Source of the DNA: an uncultured Coriobacteriales bacterium
GTDB taxonomy: Bacteria > Actinomycetota > Coriobacteriia > Coriobacteriales > UMGS124
Reading direction: 5' to 3'
Length of the DNA stretch: 57,660 nucleotides
Assembly (NCBI GenBank): GCA_934654475.1
Contig: CAKUFZ010000011.1
Location: 1 to 57,660 of the forward strand
Numbering within the stretch: position 1 is the stretch's first letter; the number at the start of each line of letters is the position of its first letter. The translations under genes and the position numbers were made by a program. The notes below the pieces were generated by a model that ran no database searches, was not told where the DNA came from, and was given only the letters and a program-made list of their open reading frames with translations. This document shows positions 24,869 through 33,325 of the stretch, one piece after another.

Positions 24869-26739
24869 TCTCGATGCATGAACGAGTTGACCTTTGGGGG
24901 CGCGTCGAGCCGCTCCTTGACCTGGTTGAGAAGCCGTCGCGCTACATCGACCACGAATTCGGCGCGGTGCGCGACTCTGAGTCGCCCTTCCGCTGCGTGC
25001 TCATCTACCCGGATACGTATGAGGTCGGCCTTCCCAACCAGGGTCTGGCCATCTTGTACAAGATTTTGAACAACCAGCCCGGCATTGCCTGTGAGCGCGC
25101 CTACACGCCCTGGATCGACATGGCCGACCTCATGCGCCGCCGCGACCTGCCGCTCTTCTCCATGGAGTCGTGCTTCCCCGTGGCGTCGTTCGACATGGTG
25201 GGTATCCAGCTTCCCCATGAGCTTGCCGCCAGCAACATCGTCGAGACGCTCGACTTGGCGGGCATCCCGCTCATGGCGCGCGACCGTGCGCAGGACGACC
25301 CCATCGTCTGCGGCGGGGGACCTTCGGTCTACAACCCCGAGGCCGTGTGCGAGCTGTACGACTGCATCATGGTGGGCGATGGCGAGGAGGTCATCGTCGA
25401 AGTCGCTTGCTGCATCCGCGACATGCGTGCAGCCAATGCGCCCCGCGCCGACATCCTTGCGGCGCTCGCGCAGATACCCGGCGTCTACGTGCCCCTTCTC
25501 TACCGCGCCGAGGAGGATTCCTTCGGGCGCACGCATGTCGTTCCCGTCGAGGGGTCCGGTGCGCCCGAGAAGGTCGTGAAGCGCGTCGTCGCCGACTTCA
25601 AGGCGCTCGACCCCGTCAACACGACGCTCGTGCCCTATCCCCAGGTCGTGCAGGACAGGCTTGCCGTCGAGGTATTGAGGGGATGCGCGCGCGGCTGCCG
25701 CTTCTGCCAGGCGGGCATGACGTACCGCCCCGTGCGCGAGCGGCCCGCCGACCAGATCGTCGCCGCCGTCATGCGCGGGCTTGCGTGCACGGGCTACGAC
25801 CAGGTCTCGCTCACCTCGCTGTCCACGACCGACCACTCCAACCTCGAAGACGTGCTGCGCAGACTCAACGCGAACCTGTCGGGCAAGGGCATCTCGGTGT
25901 CGCTGCCCTCCGAGCGCCTCGACTCCTTCGGTGTCGAGATGGCCAAGCTCGTCGCCGGCGAGAAGAAGGGCGGCCTGACCTTCGCGCCCGAGGCCGGCAC
26001 GCAGCGCATGCGCGACGTCATCAACAAGGGCGTGACCGAGGACGACCTCATGAACGCCGTGAGCGCGTCGTTCTCGCAGGGCTGGCTCCGCATGAAGCTG
26101 TACTTCATGATCGGCCTGCCCACCGAGACCGACGAGGACGTGCTCGGCATCGCCGAGCTGTGTCGCCGTGCGCTGGAGCTGGCCCGTGCCTCGGTGCCGC
26201 CCTCAAAGCGCTGTGCGGTGCGCATCGGCACCTCGGTGGCGGTCTTCATCCCCAAGGCGCAGACGGCCTTCCAGTGGTGCGGCCAGACGCCTCCCGAGGA
26301 GGTGCGCCGTCGCCAGAAGCTCCTTGCGGACGCCGTTCCGCGCGGCGTGGACCTGCGCTACCACGACTACGCCTCGTCGTTCCTCGAAGCGGTGCTTTCG
26401 CGCAGCGGCCGCGAGGCTTTGCCGCTCATCCTTGAGGCACACCGCCTGGGCGCCCGCTTCGATGCGTGGTCTGACCAGTTCAAGCTTGAGATTTGGCAGC
26501 AGGCGGCCGAAAACGTCGGGTTTGACATGCAGCGCGCCGCCTGCGAGCCCTTCGAGGTGGGCGGCCCCCTGCCGTGGGACCACATCTCCGCGGGCGTCTC
26601 GCCGCGCTGGCTTGAGCGCGAGTGGGAGCGTGCCCTTGAGGGCACCCTCACGCCGGACTGCACGATGACGAAGTGTTCGGGCTGCGGCGTGTGCCCTTCG
26701 CTTCATGTTGACAACGACCTGGAGAGGAGCCGAGCATGA
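24865..26739 (+). CDS. Radical SAM protein of the TIGR03960 family
   Basis: The 624-residue protein has an N-terminal B12-binding-like Rossmann domain (CVLIYPDTYEVGLPNQGLAI), in which the DxHxxG histidine position is a tyrosine, as commonly seen in this family. The radical SAM core follows with the 4Fe-4S motif CARGCRFCQ (C-x3-C-x2-C). LTFAPEAGTQRMRDVINKGV and the KLYFMIGLPTETDEDV stretch are typical. The C terminus has an extra cysteine cluster (CTMTKCSGCGVC) that may bind another metal centre. The ATG overlaps the previous stop by four bases, and the next gene overlaps by four bases. Some genomes carry it fused to DUF2344, suggesting one complex. The substrate is unknown. Confidence 0.88.
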   Translation: MISMHERVDLWGRVEPLLDLVEKPSRYIDHEFGAVRDSESPFRCVLIYPDTYEVGLPNQGLAILYKILNNQPGIACERAYTPWIDMADLMRRRDLPLFSMESCFPVASFDMVGIQLPHELAASNIVETLDLAGIPLMARDRAQDDPIVCGGGPSVYNPEAVCELYDCIMVGDGEEVIVEVACCIRDMRAANAPRADILAALAQIPGVYVPLLYRAEEDSFGRTHVVPVEGSGAPEKVVKRVVADFKALDPVNTTLVPYPQVVQDRLAVEVLRGCARGCRFCQAGMTYRPVRERPADQIVAAVMRGLACTGYDQVSLTSLSTTDHSNLEDVLRRLNANLSGKGISVSLPSERLDSFGVEMAKLVAGEKKGGLTFAPEAGTQRMRDVINKGVTEDDLMNAVSASFSQGWLRMKLYFMIGLPTETDEDVLGIAELCRRALELARASVPPSKRCAVRIGTSVAVFIPKAQTAFQWCGQTPPEEVRRRQKLLADAVPRGVDLRYHDYASSFLEAVLSRSGREALPLILEAHRLGARFDAWSDQFKLEIWQQAAENVGFDMQRAACEPFEVGGPLPWDHISAGVSPRWLEREWERALEGTLTPDCTMTKCSGCGVCPSLHVDNDLERSRA

Positions 26740-27533
26740 GCGAAGAAGAGCTGTACTGCCTGAGGGTCCGCTATGTGGAGACGGGCCGTTTGCGCTACCT
26801 GTCCCATCTCGAGCTTTTGCGCGCCATGGAGCGCACCATCCGCCGCAGCGGCATTCCCTATGCCGTGACCCAGGGCTTTTCCCCGCGCATCAAGGCGGCC
26901 TACTGCCCTGCGCTGCCGGTGGCGGTGGCCTCGGACGACGAATGGTTCGACCTTTGGGTGCGCGAGTATCGCCCCGCTGAGGAATACCTCGAGGACCTGC
27001 GCCGCTCGGCGCCGCCCGACCTCATGCCTCAGCAGGCGGCCTATGTCGAGGTCCACGGCCCGTCCCTTGGCGCGAACCTCACCATCGCGTGTTGGGAGGC
27101 CGACCTCTCCGTTTGGCCCGACGCGTGCCTTGACGCTGCCGACGCCGTGGATATGACGTTTCACGCCGAAGACGTGCGACGCGCGGTCGAGGCGGTGCGC
27201 GCCCAGGGGCAGATCGAGTATCTGCGCAACGGCAAGCCGAAGAAGGTGGACCTCACCGAGAAGCTCGTGGGCGACGTTTGCGTGGATTCGGGCGAGTCGG
27301 GCGGCGTGCACCTTTCCTTCACGACCCGTTCATCAAACGAGGGCGCGCTGCGTCCCGACGTCCTGTTGGCCGAAGTATGCCGACAGCTCGCCGAGTCGCT
27401 TGCCGTTCGCGGTTCCTCTACTGGGTCGACGCAAGATTACGTCGTATCATTCCAGCGTAACCTCCGCACTTCTGTCGTGCGCACCGCGCAGTACCTTGAA
27501 GGGAAGGACGGCACATGGAGTCGCCCGATCTGA
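26736..27533 (+). CDS. DUF2344 / TIGR03936-type radical SAM partner protein
   Basis: The N terminus LRVRYVETGRLRYLSHLELLRAMERT, then RRSGIPYAVTQGFSPR, is the diagnostic block of this family, which is often fused to or adjacent to the TIGR03960 radical SAM protein. The middle part is beta-rich and the C terminus carries a basic helix. At 265 residues it is typical. It overlaps the radical SAM gene by four bases (ATGA) and the RNase E/G-like gene by 19 bases, so the three are tightly coupled. The biochemical role is unknown; an RNA-modification role is often inferred from context. Confidence 0.88.
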   Translation: MSEEELYCLRVRYVETGRLRYLSHLELLRAMERTIRRSGIPYAVTQGFSPRIKAAYCPALPVAVASDDEWFDLWVREYRPAEEYLEDLRRSAPPDLMPQQAAYVEVHGPSLGANLTIACWEADLSVWPDACLDAADAVDMTFHAEDVRRAVEAVRAQGQIEYLRNGKPKKVDLTEKLVGDVCVDSGESGGVHLSFTTRSSNEGALRPDVLLAEVCRQLAESLAVRGSSTGSTQDYVVSFQRNLRTSVVRTAQYLEGKDGTWSRPI

Positions 27534-28492
27534 CGCTTTCTCCTGGCGATATTCTTCGAACGCGCGTCGACCACATCGACGCCTCGCTTGACGCGTGTTT
27601 CCTCGACGCTGGCCCTTACGGCATGCTGTTTGTGCCGCTGGCCGGCATCCCGGCCACCACGGTGGCCGACCTTGTTCCCGGCGCGAGCGTATGCGCGCAG
27701 GTCGTGGCCCCCAAGCGTGCCGCAAAGCTGCCGAGGGCCTCGGTGAACATCGAGTTCTCCGGGCGCACGAGCGTGCTCGTGCTCGACGGTTGCGCCATCA
27801 TGGCGCCCTCGAGTCCCGCGCGGCCGGAGGTCTTTGTCTCCAAGAAGCTCGCCGGCGTGAGGCGTGCCGAGCTTGCGGACAAGCTTCAGGCCGCCGTTGC
27901 GGACCCCTCGACCGGGCTTCCCTCGATGCTCGAGGCCGTGTGCGGTCCCGTGACGCTCATCCTGCGCACCACCGCCGACGAGCTGCCTTGGGAAACGGTG
28001 CTCTCCGGCGTCGTCGTGCAGGTGACCGAGGCTGCCGCGTTCACCGTCTTGGCGCGCATTTCTTCGGCGCCCGCCCTGCTCATGGCCGAGAAGCCCGACG
28101 CCGACGGTGACTCAACCATCGGCACGACCACGCATTCGGCTTACAACAACACCGAGGACGCCCTCGACGGCAGGCGCATCGACCTGGCGTGCGGCGCGCA
28201 GATCGTCTTCGAGCGCACCGAGGCCATGTGGACGGTCGCGGTGAAGCGCACACAGGCCGATGTGGCGGTTTCCACGGTTGACGCCGAGGCGGCACAGGCG
28301 GTCATTGAGGCGCTGCTTGAGTTCGACGTGCGCGGCATTGTCGCCGTGGCGCTCTTGGAGGGACTGCCTCTCGATGCGTTCAACGACCTCATCGACGACA
28401 TGTCCGATGGTTTGTCTGACGGCAAAACGCGTATTTCTGGTGACGCGAGCTTGTCGGTTGCGCTAATCGAGCGCGGTAGGCGTACTATCTAA
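27515..28492 (+). CDS. RNase E/G-like protein, short and probably catalytically inactive
   Basis: Homology to RNase E/G is visible along the chain: an S1-like start (GDILRTRVDHIDASLDACFLD), then LACGAQIVFERTEAMWTVAV and DVRGIVAVALLEG. In RNase E these last two correspond to the blocks holding D303/N305 and D346. By my reading the ligands are replaced here by A242, K244 and A279. The protein ends at 325 residues, so the zinc-link (CPxC) and C-terminal half are absent. RNA binding without cleavage is the natural inference. A Shine-Dalgarno (GGGAAGG) precedes the ATG inside the DUF2344 gene. The position before rplU-rpmA is where active RNase G genes are often found. Confidence 0.75.
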   Translation: MESPDLTLSPGDILRTRVDHIDASLDACFLDAGPYGMLFVPLAGIPATTVADLVPGASVCAQVVAPKRAAKLPRASVNIEFSGRTSVLVLDGCAIMAPSSPARPEVFVSKKLAGVRRAELADKLQAAVADPSTGLPSMLEAVCGPVTLILRTTADELPWETVLSGVVVQVTEAAAFTVLARISSAPALLMAEKPDADGDSTIGTTTHSAYNNTEDALDGRRIDLACGAQIVFERTEAMWTVAVKRTQADVAVSTVDAEAAQAVIEALLEFDVRGIVAVALLEGLPLDAFNDLIDDMSDGLSDGKTRISGDASLSVALIERGRRTI

Positions 28493-28589
28493 GGGTTGCC
28501 TGTTTCCCTTCCTTAGCAAAGGGAACGGTCCAGAGGCACACGCTTTCTTTGATAGTTTTTTGCGGACTTCTCAGTACCCCGAAATTTCA

Positions 28590-28619
28590 TTGACGGGCCT
28601 GATTCTGCAGTGTTAGTAT
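28590..28619 (+). promoter_or_regulatory. Sigma-70-type promoter for rplU-rpmA
   Basis: TTGACG (28590-28595) and TAGTAT (28614-28619) are separated by 18 bases. The predicted start site leaves a leader of about 30 bases before the rplU ATG. It gives the ribosomal genes their own promoter downstream of the mre-RNase run. Confidence 0.7.
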
Positions 28620-28657
28620 TCGAACTTGCATTTGTCGCGAGCTGGAAGGTACTTCAC

Positions 28658-28966
28658 ATGTACGCAATTGTTAAGACCGGTGGTAAGCAGTATAAGGTTG
28701 CCGAGGGCGACATCATCGACATCGAGAAGCTCGAGGTCGAAGAGGGCGCTACCGTCACGTTCGACGAGGTTCTTTTCGTCAATGATGGCACGCAGGCCAT
28801 CACTGACCCCGAGGCCCTTGCCAAGGTTTGCGTTGAGGGCGAGGTCCTCAAGCAGTACCGTGACAAGAAGGTCATCGTGTACAAGTTCCGTCGTCGTAAG
28901 CGCTACGAGCGCAAGCGTGGCCATCGCCAGTACCTCACCAAGGTGCGCATTACCAAGGTCGCTTAG
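28658..28966 (+). CDS. rplU: 50S ribosomal protein L21
   Basis: L21 binds 23S rRNA and is an early large-subunit assembly protein. The N terminus MYAIVKTGGKQYKVAEGD and the C-terminal VYKFRRRKRYERKRGHRQ segment are diagnostic. It has 102 residues. GGAAGG precedes the ATG at 28658. rpmA follows after 33 bases in the usual L21-L27 order. Confidence 0.98.
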   Translation: MYAIVKTGGKQYKVAEGDIIDIEKLEVEEGATVTFDEVLFVNDGTQAITDPEALAKVCVEGEVLKQYRDKKVIVYKFRRRKRYERKRGHRQYLTKVRITKVA

Positions 28967-28999
28967 TAAGTCCGATTGAAAGTAATTTAGGAGTCTGTC

Positions 29000-29263
29000 A
29001 TGGCACATAAGAAGGGCACGGGTACTTCCCGTAACGGCCGCGATTCGATCGGCAAGCGTCTTGGCTGCAAGCGTTTCGACGGCATGGTTGTCACCGCTGG
29101 CACCATCCTCGTTCGTCAGCATGGCACCAAGTTCCACCCCGGTGAGAACGTGGGCAAGGGCAAGGACGACACCCTGTTCGCTCTTATCGATGGCACGGTG
29201 AAGTACACCACCAGCGACAAGCGTCGCGTGCACATCCTTCCGCTCGAGACGGTTGCCGAGTAG
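29000..29263 (+). CDS. rpmA: 50S ribosomal protein L27
   Basis: L27 reaches the peptidyl-transferase centre with its N-terminal tail. The protein begins MAHKKGTGTSRNGRDS, so it lacks the N-terminal extension that Firmicutes remove with the Prp protease. The FHPGENVGKGKDDTLFAL block completes the assignment. It has 87 residues. TTTAGGAG precedes the ATG. Confidence 0.98.
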   Translation: MAHKKGTGTSRNGRDSIGKRLGCKRFDGMVVTAGTILVRQHGTKFHPGENVGKGKDDTLFALIDGTVKYTTSDKRRVHILPLETVAE

Positions 29264-29298
29264 GTCTTTGTCGGCTTTCGCCACGGATTGAGTATCTA

Positions 29299-29335
29299 CG
29301 GACCCTGCAGCTGTCAAGTTGCGGGGTCCGCTTTT
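29299..29335 (+). terminator. rpmA terminator
   Basis: CGGACCC (29299-29305) pairs with GGGTCCG (29324-29330), with additional GCA/TGC pairs inside, and CTTTTG follows. It lies between rpmA and obgE, so obgE expression needs read-through or a promoter not identified here. Confidence 0.82.
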
Positions 29336-29350
29336 GTATAGGAGACCACC

Positions 29351-30913
29351 TTGTTCATCGATCAGGTACACATCAATGCCAAGGGCGGCGACGGCGGCGC
29401 AGGCTGCATGTCGTTCCGCCGCGAGGCCCATGTTCCCAAAGGCGGCCCCGACGGCGGCGACGGCGGCCGCGGTGGCAACGTTGTCGTCCAGGCCGACGCA
29501 CAGCGCTCCTCGCTCATCGACTACCGTTTCAAGCACCACTTCAAGGCCGGCCGCGGCACGCATGGCCAGGGTGCCAAGCGCCACGGTGCCGACGGTGCCG
29601 ACATCGTGCTTCCCGTGCCGCTTGGCACGGTTGTGTACGAGCTTGACCCCGAGACGCAGGAGCGCCTCTACGAGATCGCCGACCTTACGCATCACGGCGA
29701 GTCGGTCGTGATTGCCGAAGGCGGTCATGGCGGCAGGGGCAACACCCATTTCTGCACGTCCGTGCGTCGCGCTCCGGCATTCGCCGAGAAGGGCGAGCCC
29801 GCCGATGAGCACCTGATCGAGCTCGAGATGAAGCTCATGGCCGACGTGGGCCTTGTCGGCATGCCCAGTGTCGGCAAGTCGTCGCTCATCTCTTATATGA
29901 GCGCCGCCCGCCCCAAGATTGCCGACTACCCCTTCACCACGCTCCAGCCCAACCTCGGCATGGTGCGCGTTGAGAACTACGACTACGTCGTCGCGGACAT
30001 CCCCGGCCTCATCGAGGGCGCCAGCGAGGGCAAGGGTCTGGGCCACGAGTTCCTGCGCCACGTGGAGCGCACGGCCCTCATCATGCACATCGTCGACCTG
30101 AGCGGTTCCTATGAGGGTCGTGACCCGGTTCACGACTACGAGGTCATCAAGGCCGAGCTCTCCATGTATGCCGACGAGCTTGCTCAGCGCACCTCCGTCA
30201 TCGTGGGCAACAAGGGCGACCTGCCTGGTACCGAGGAGAACGACGCCCGCATGATGGAGCTCGCCGAGCGCGAGGGCATCCCGTACTTCTGCGTGTCCGC
30301 CGCCACCGGTTCGGGCATGCACGAGCTCATGCTTCGCGTTGGTCAGATGGTGTGCGAGCAGCGTGCCCGTGCCGCTGCCGAGCTTGCGGCCAACGACCTC
30401 GCCCAGGAGAACTTCGGCCAGGTGTGGACGTGGCGTCGCCAGAAGCGCGAGCGTTCCTTCCATGTGGAGCAGATTGCATCCGATGTCTGGCGCGTTTCCG
30501 GCAAGGCCATCGAGCGCATGGTCGTGCAGACCGACTGGGAAAACGACGAGGCCATCCTGTACCTGCAGCACCGCTTTGCCCGCCTTGGCGTGGACGCGGC
30601 GCTCATCAAGGCCGGCGCGCATAACGGCGACACCGTCCAGATCCTCGGCTTCGAGCTTGAGTTCAGCGGCGTCGATGATTACGACGACGTGGCCGACGAA
30701 GACCTGATGCAGACGCTTGTGTGGGACGCCGAGCAAGACGGTGACTCCGACGGGGCCGATGACGATTTCGATCCTGCCGCGTTTGCCACATGCTTTGAGT
30801 GCGGCGAGGAAGACTTCGACGACGATGACCTCGAAGATTGCGACGAGGAGGGCGACGACTTCGAGGAAGACGTCGAGGAAGACGACGCCGACGAGGATGA
30901 GTCTCGTGACTAG
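29351..30913 (+). CDS. obgE: GTPase ObgE/CgtA
   Basis: This ribosome-associated GTPase acts in 50S assembly and stress control. The glycine-rich Obg fold occupies residues 1 to about 158 (AKGGDGGAGCMSF, GGPDGGDGGRGG). The G domain follows with the P-loop GMPSVGKSS, the DIPGLIEGA G3 motif and NKGD as G4. An OCT domain spans about 350-440. The last 80 residues are extremely Asp/Glu-rich. It starts at TTG with AGGAGA upstream; no ATG fits the conserved N terminus. Its stop lies inside the 5' end of proB, so the two genes overlap by eight bases. Confidence 0.95.
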   Translation: MFIDQVHINAKGGDGGAGCMSFRREAHVPKGGPDGGDGGRGGNVVVQADAQRSSLIDYRFKHHFKAGRGTHGQGAKRHGADGADIVLPVPLGTVVYELDPETQERLYEIADLTHHGESVVIAEGGHGGRGNTHFCTSVRRAPAFAEKGEPADEHLIELEMKLMADVGLVGMPSVGKSSLISYMSAARPKIADYPFTTLQPNLGMVRVENYDYVVADIPGLIEGASEGKGLGHEFLRHVERTALIMHIVDLSGSYEGRDPVHDYEVIKAELSMYADELAQRTSVIVGNKGDLPGTEENDARMMELAEREGIPYFCVSAATGSGMHELMLRVGQMVCEQRARAAAELAANDLAQENFGQVWTWRRQKRERSFHVEQIASDVWRVSGKAIERMVVQTDWENDEAILYLQHRFARLGVDAALIKAGAHNGDTVQILGFELEFSGVDDYDDVADEDLMQTLVWDAEQDGDSDGADDDFDPAAFATCFECGEEDFDDDDLEDCDEEGDDFEEDVEEDDADEDESRD

Positions 30914-32042
30914 CGAGCTTGCGACGGCCTTCCCGACTGCGAAGCGCGTCGTCGTCAAGATCGGCTCCTCGACCCTCATGGGGCAAGGCGGCCATCTCGA
31001 CAAACAGTTCATTGCCGACCTTTCCGGTCAGATCGCCCACCTCGTGCGCGATGGCGTCCAGGTCGTGCTCGTCACGTCCGGCGCCATTGCGGCGGGGTTG
31101 GCGCCCCTTGGTTTTGAGACGCGCCCGCATGAGGTCGACGTGCTTCAGGCATGCGCCTCGGTGGGTCAGGTGGCGCTCATCCAGACCTATGCGCACGCCT
31201 TTGCCCAGGAGGGCCTCTCCATAGGTCAAGTCCTGCTCACGCGCAACGACACCGGGTCGCGCAGCGCCTACCTGCATGCGCGCCTCACCATGGAGCGCCT
31301 GCTCGAGATGGGCTGCGTGCCCGTTGTCAACGAGAACGACACCGTTGCCGTCGACGAGATCAAGTTTGGCGACAACGACTCGCTTGCCGCCATCGTCGGC
31401 GCCCTTGTGGGTGCCGACCTCGTGGTCCTCATGAGCGACATCGAAGGCCTGTACACGGCCGACCCTCACAACGACCCCACGGCGCAGCTCATCTCCCGCG
31501 TCGAGAAGGTCGACGATTCCATTCTCGGCCTGGCTTCGGGTTCGTCGAGTGCCGTGGGCACGGGCGGCATGATGACCAAGGTGCGTGCGGCGCGTGCGAC
31601 GCAGCTTGCCGGCACCTCCATGGTTATCTGCCTTGGCCGCAGGAAGAACGTGCTGTACGATGTGGCCATGGGCGCCGACATCGGCACGCGTTTTGTGCCT
31701 GACGCGGGGCATGCCCCCGAGCCTGCCCGCAAGCTCTGGATCGGTTTTGCCGGACACGACTGTGGCAGCGTCGTCATCGACGACGGCGCACGTGCCGCCC
31801 TGCACTCCCGTGGCGGGTCGCTGCTGCCGGTGGGCGTCACGCGTGTCAACGGGACGTTCTCTCGCGGTGACGTCATCGCGGTCAAGGACGAGGATGGCGT
31901 TCTCATCGCGCGCGGTATCACGTCGTATTCCTCGCAGGAGGCTGAGCTCACGCGCGGCATGAAACTCGACATGGTCGGCCGTGTCGTTCCCGCGCTTGCC
32001 GGCGTGGCGCTCATCCATCGCGACGAGCTTTTGGTCTTCTAA
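30906..32042 (+). CDS. proB: Glutamate 5-kinase
   Basis: ProB phosphorylates glutamate as the first step of proline synthesis. The amino-acid kinase domain begins KRVVVKIGSSTLM and includes LVTSGAIAAGLAPL, NENDTVAVDEIKFGDND and LLMSDIEGLYTADP-like stretches. A C-terminal PUA domain (about 285-378) is present. I start at GTG 30906, eight bases after GAGGA. An ATG at 30897 is possible but has no ribosome-binding site. It overlaps the end of obgE and is followed by proA after 21 bases. Confidence 0.93.
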   Translation: MTSELATAFPTAKRVVVKIGSSTLMGQGGHLDKQFIADLSGQIAHLVRDGVQVVLVTSGAIAAGLAPLGFETRPHEVDVLQACASVGQVALIQTYAHAFAQEGLSIGQVLLTRNDTGSRSAYLHARLTMERLLEMGCVPVVNENDTVAVDEIKFGDNDSLAAIVGALVGADLVVLMSDIEGLYTADPHNDPTAQLISRVEKVDDSILGLASGSSSAVGTGGMMTKVRAARATQLAGTSMVICLGRRKNVLYDVAMGADIGTRFVPDAGHAPEPARKLWIGFAGHDCGSVVIDDGARAALHSRGGSLLPVGVTRVNGTFSRGDVIAVKDEDGVLIARGITSYSSQEAELTRGMKLDMVGRVVPALAGVALIHRDELLVF

Positions 32043-32063
32043 CCTTTTTGAAGGGGGCTGCTC

Positions 32064-33323
32064 ATGGGGGAGGCACTTGAGAAGGCACGTGCGGCAAAGG
32101 ACGCTTCGCGACGCATCGGCATGCTTGGAAGCGCCGAGCGCGCGCAGGTGATATGCGCCACGGCGCAGCATCTGCGCGCCCATGGCCCGGCCATTCTCGC
32201 GGCCAACGCTGCCGATGTGGCCGACGCCCGGGCAGCCGGCGTGGCCGCCTCGCTTGTCGACCGTCTCATGCTCGATGAGGGGCGCGTCGAGGCGATGGCG
32301 CGCGGTCTCGAAGAGGTTGCCTCCCAGCCCGATCCTTTGGGGCGCACGCTTGAGGGCAGCGTGCTTTCCAACGGCCTCTCAGTGCAAAAGGTGACGGTTC
32401 CCATGGGCGTGGTCGCCATCGTGTACGAGGCGCGCCCCAATGTGACCTCCGACGCCGCAGGCATCTGCCTGAAGGCCGGTAATGCCTGCATCCTGCGCGG
32501 CGGCTCGATGGCGGCAAGGTCGTGCGAGGCCATTGTCGAGGCGCTGCGCGACGCGCTTATGTCGTGCGACCTGCCGGCCGACGCGGTGTGCCTGCTTACC
32601 TCGCCCGGACATGCGGCCGTCGAGGAACTGTTCGGCCTCGTCGGCCTCGTCGACGTCCTCATTCCTCGCGGTGGCGCCGGTCTCATCCAGAACTGCGTGC
32701 AGAACTCGAAGGTTCCGGTCATCGAGACGGGCACGGGCAACTGCCACACCTATGTGCATGCCCAGGCCGACCAGGCCATGGCGCTTGACATCCTCCACAA
32801 TGCCAAGTGCTCAAGGCCTGGTGTGTGCAACGCGTGCGAGTCCGTGCTTGTCGACCAGGCGTGCGCCGCAGAGTTTCTTCCCAAGCTGCTCGGCGCCTGC
32901 GCGGAATGGAACGTTCTGGTCCATGGTGATGAGGCAACGCTCCAAGTTGCGCAAGACCTCGGTCTTTCGTGCTGCGTTGCCGCACAGGAGCAGGACTGGG
33001 GGCGCGAGTATCTCGCGTTTGAGTTGTCCTGCAAGGTTGTCGACGGCATCGAAGAGGCTATCGAGCACATCAATCGGTATGGCACGGGTCACTCTGAGTG
33101 CATCGTGACGCGTGACTATGCCGCCTCCCAGGCGTTTCTTGCCGGGGTGGACGCGGCGGCCGTGTACGTGAACGCCTCGACGCGCTTTACCGACGGCGGC
33201 ATGTTCGGCTTGGGCGCCGAGATCGGCATCTCGACCCAGAAGCTGCATGCGCGCGGGCCCATGGGCGCCGGGGCGCTCGTCAGCACGAAGTACGTGTGCC
33301 GCGGCGATGGGCAGGTTCGCTAA
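32064..33323 (+). CDS. proA: Gamma-glutamyl phosphate reductase
   Basis: ProA reduces gamma-glutamyl phosphate to glutamate semialdehyde with NADPH. It is an ALDH-fold enzyme with VPMGVVAIVYEARPNVT near the substrate site, the RGGSMAARSCEA segment, and the catalytic cysteine C255 in RPGVCNACES. At 419 residues it is full length. GAAGGGGG precedes the ATG. It pairs with proB. proC is not in the window. Confidence 0.95.
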   Translation: MGEALEKARAAKDASRRIGMLGSAERAQVICATAQHLRAHGPAILAANAADVADARAAGVAASLVDRLMLDEGRVEAMARGLEEVASQPDPLGRTLEGSVLSNGLSVQKVTVPMGVVAIVYEARPNVTSDAAGICLKAGNACILRGGSMAARSCEAIVEALRDALMSCDLPADAVCLLTSPGHAAVEELFGLVGLVDVLIPRGGAGLIQNCVQNSKVPVIETGTGNCHTYVHAQADQAMALDILHNAKCSRPGVCNACESVLVDQACAAEFLPKLLGACAEWNVLVHGDEATLQVAQDLGLSCCVAAQEQDWGREYLAFELSCKVVDGIEEAIEHINRYGTGHSECIVTRDYAASQAFLAGVDAAAVYVNASTRFTDGGMFGLGAEIGISTQKLHARGPMGAGALVSTKYVCRGDGQVR

Positions 33324-33325
33324 GG

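Noticed and set aside
29000..29050. Cleavable N-terminal extension on L27 as in Firmicutes
   Set aside because: The protein begins directly with MAHKKGTGTSRNGRDS, so no Prp-type processing is expected.
28613..31012. Open frame of 799 codons on the minus strand opposite rplU-rpmA-obgE
   Set aside because: It is antisense to three certain genes and their promoter and terminator, with no protein-family signature.
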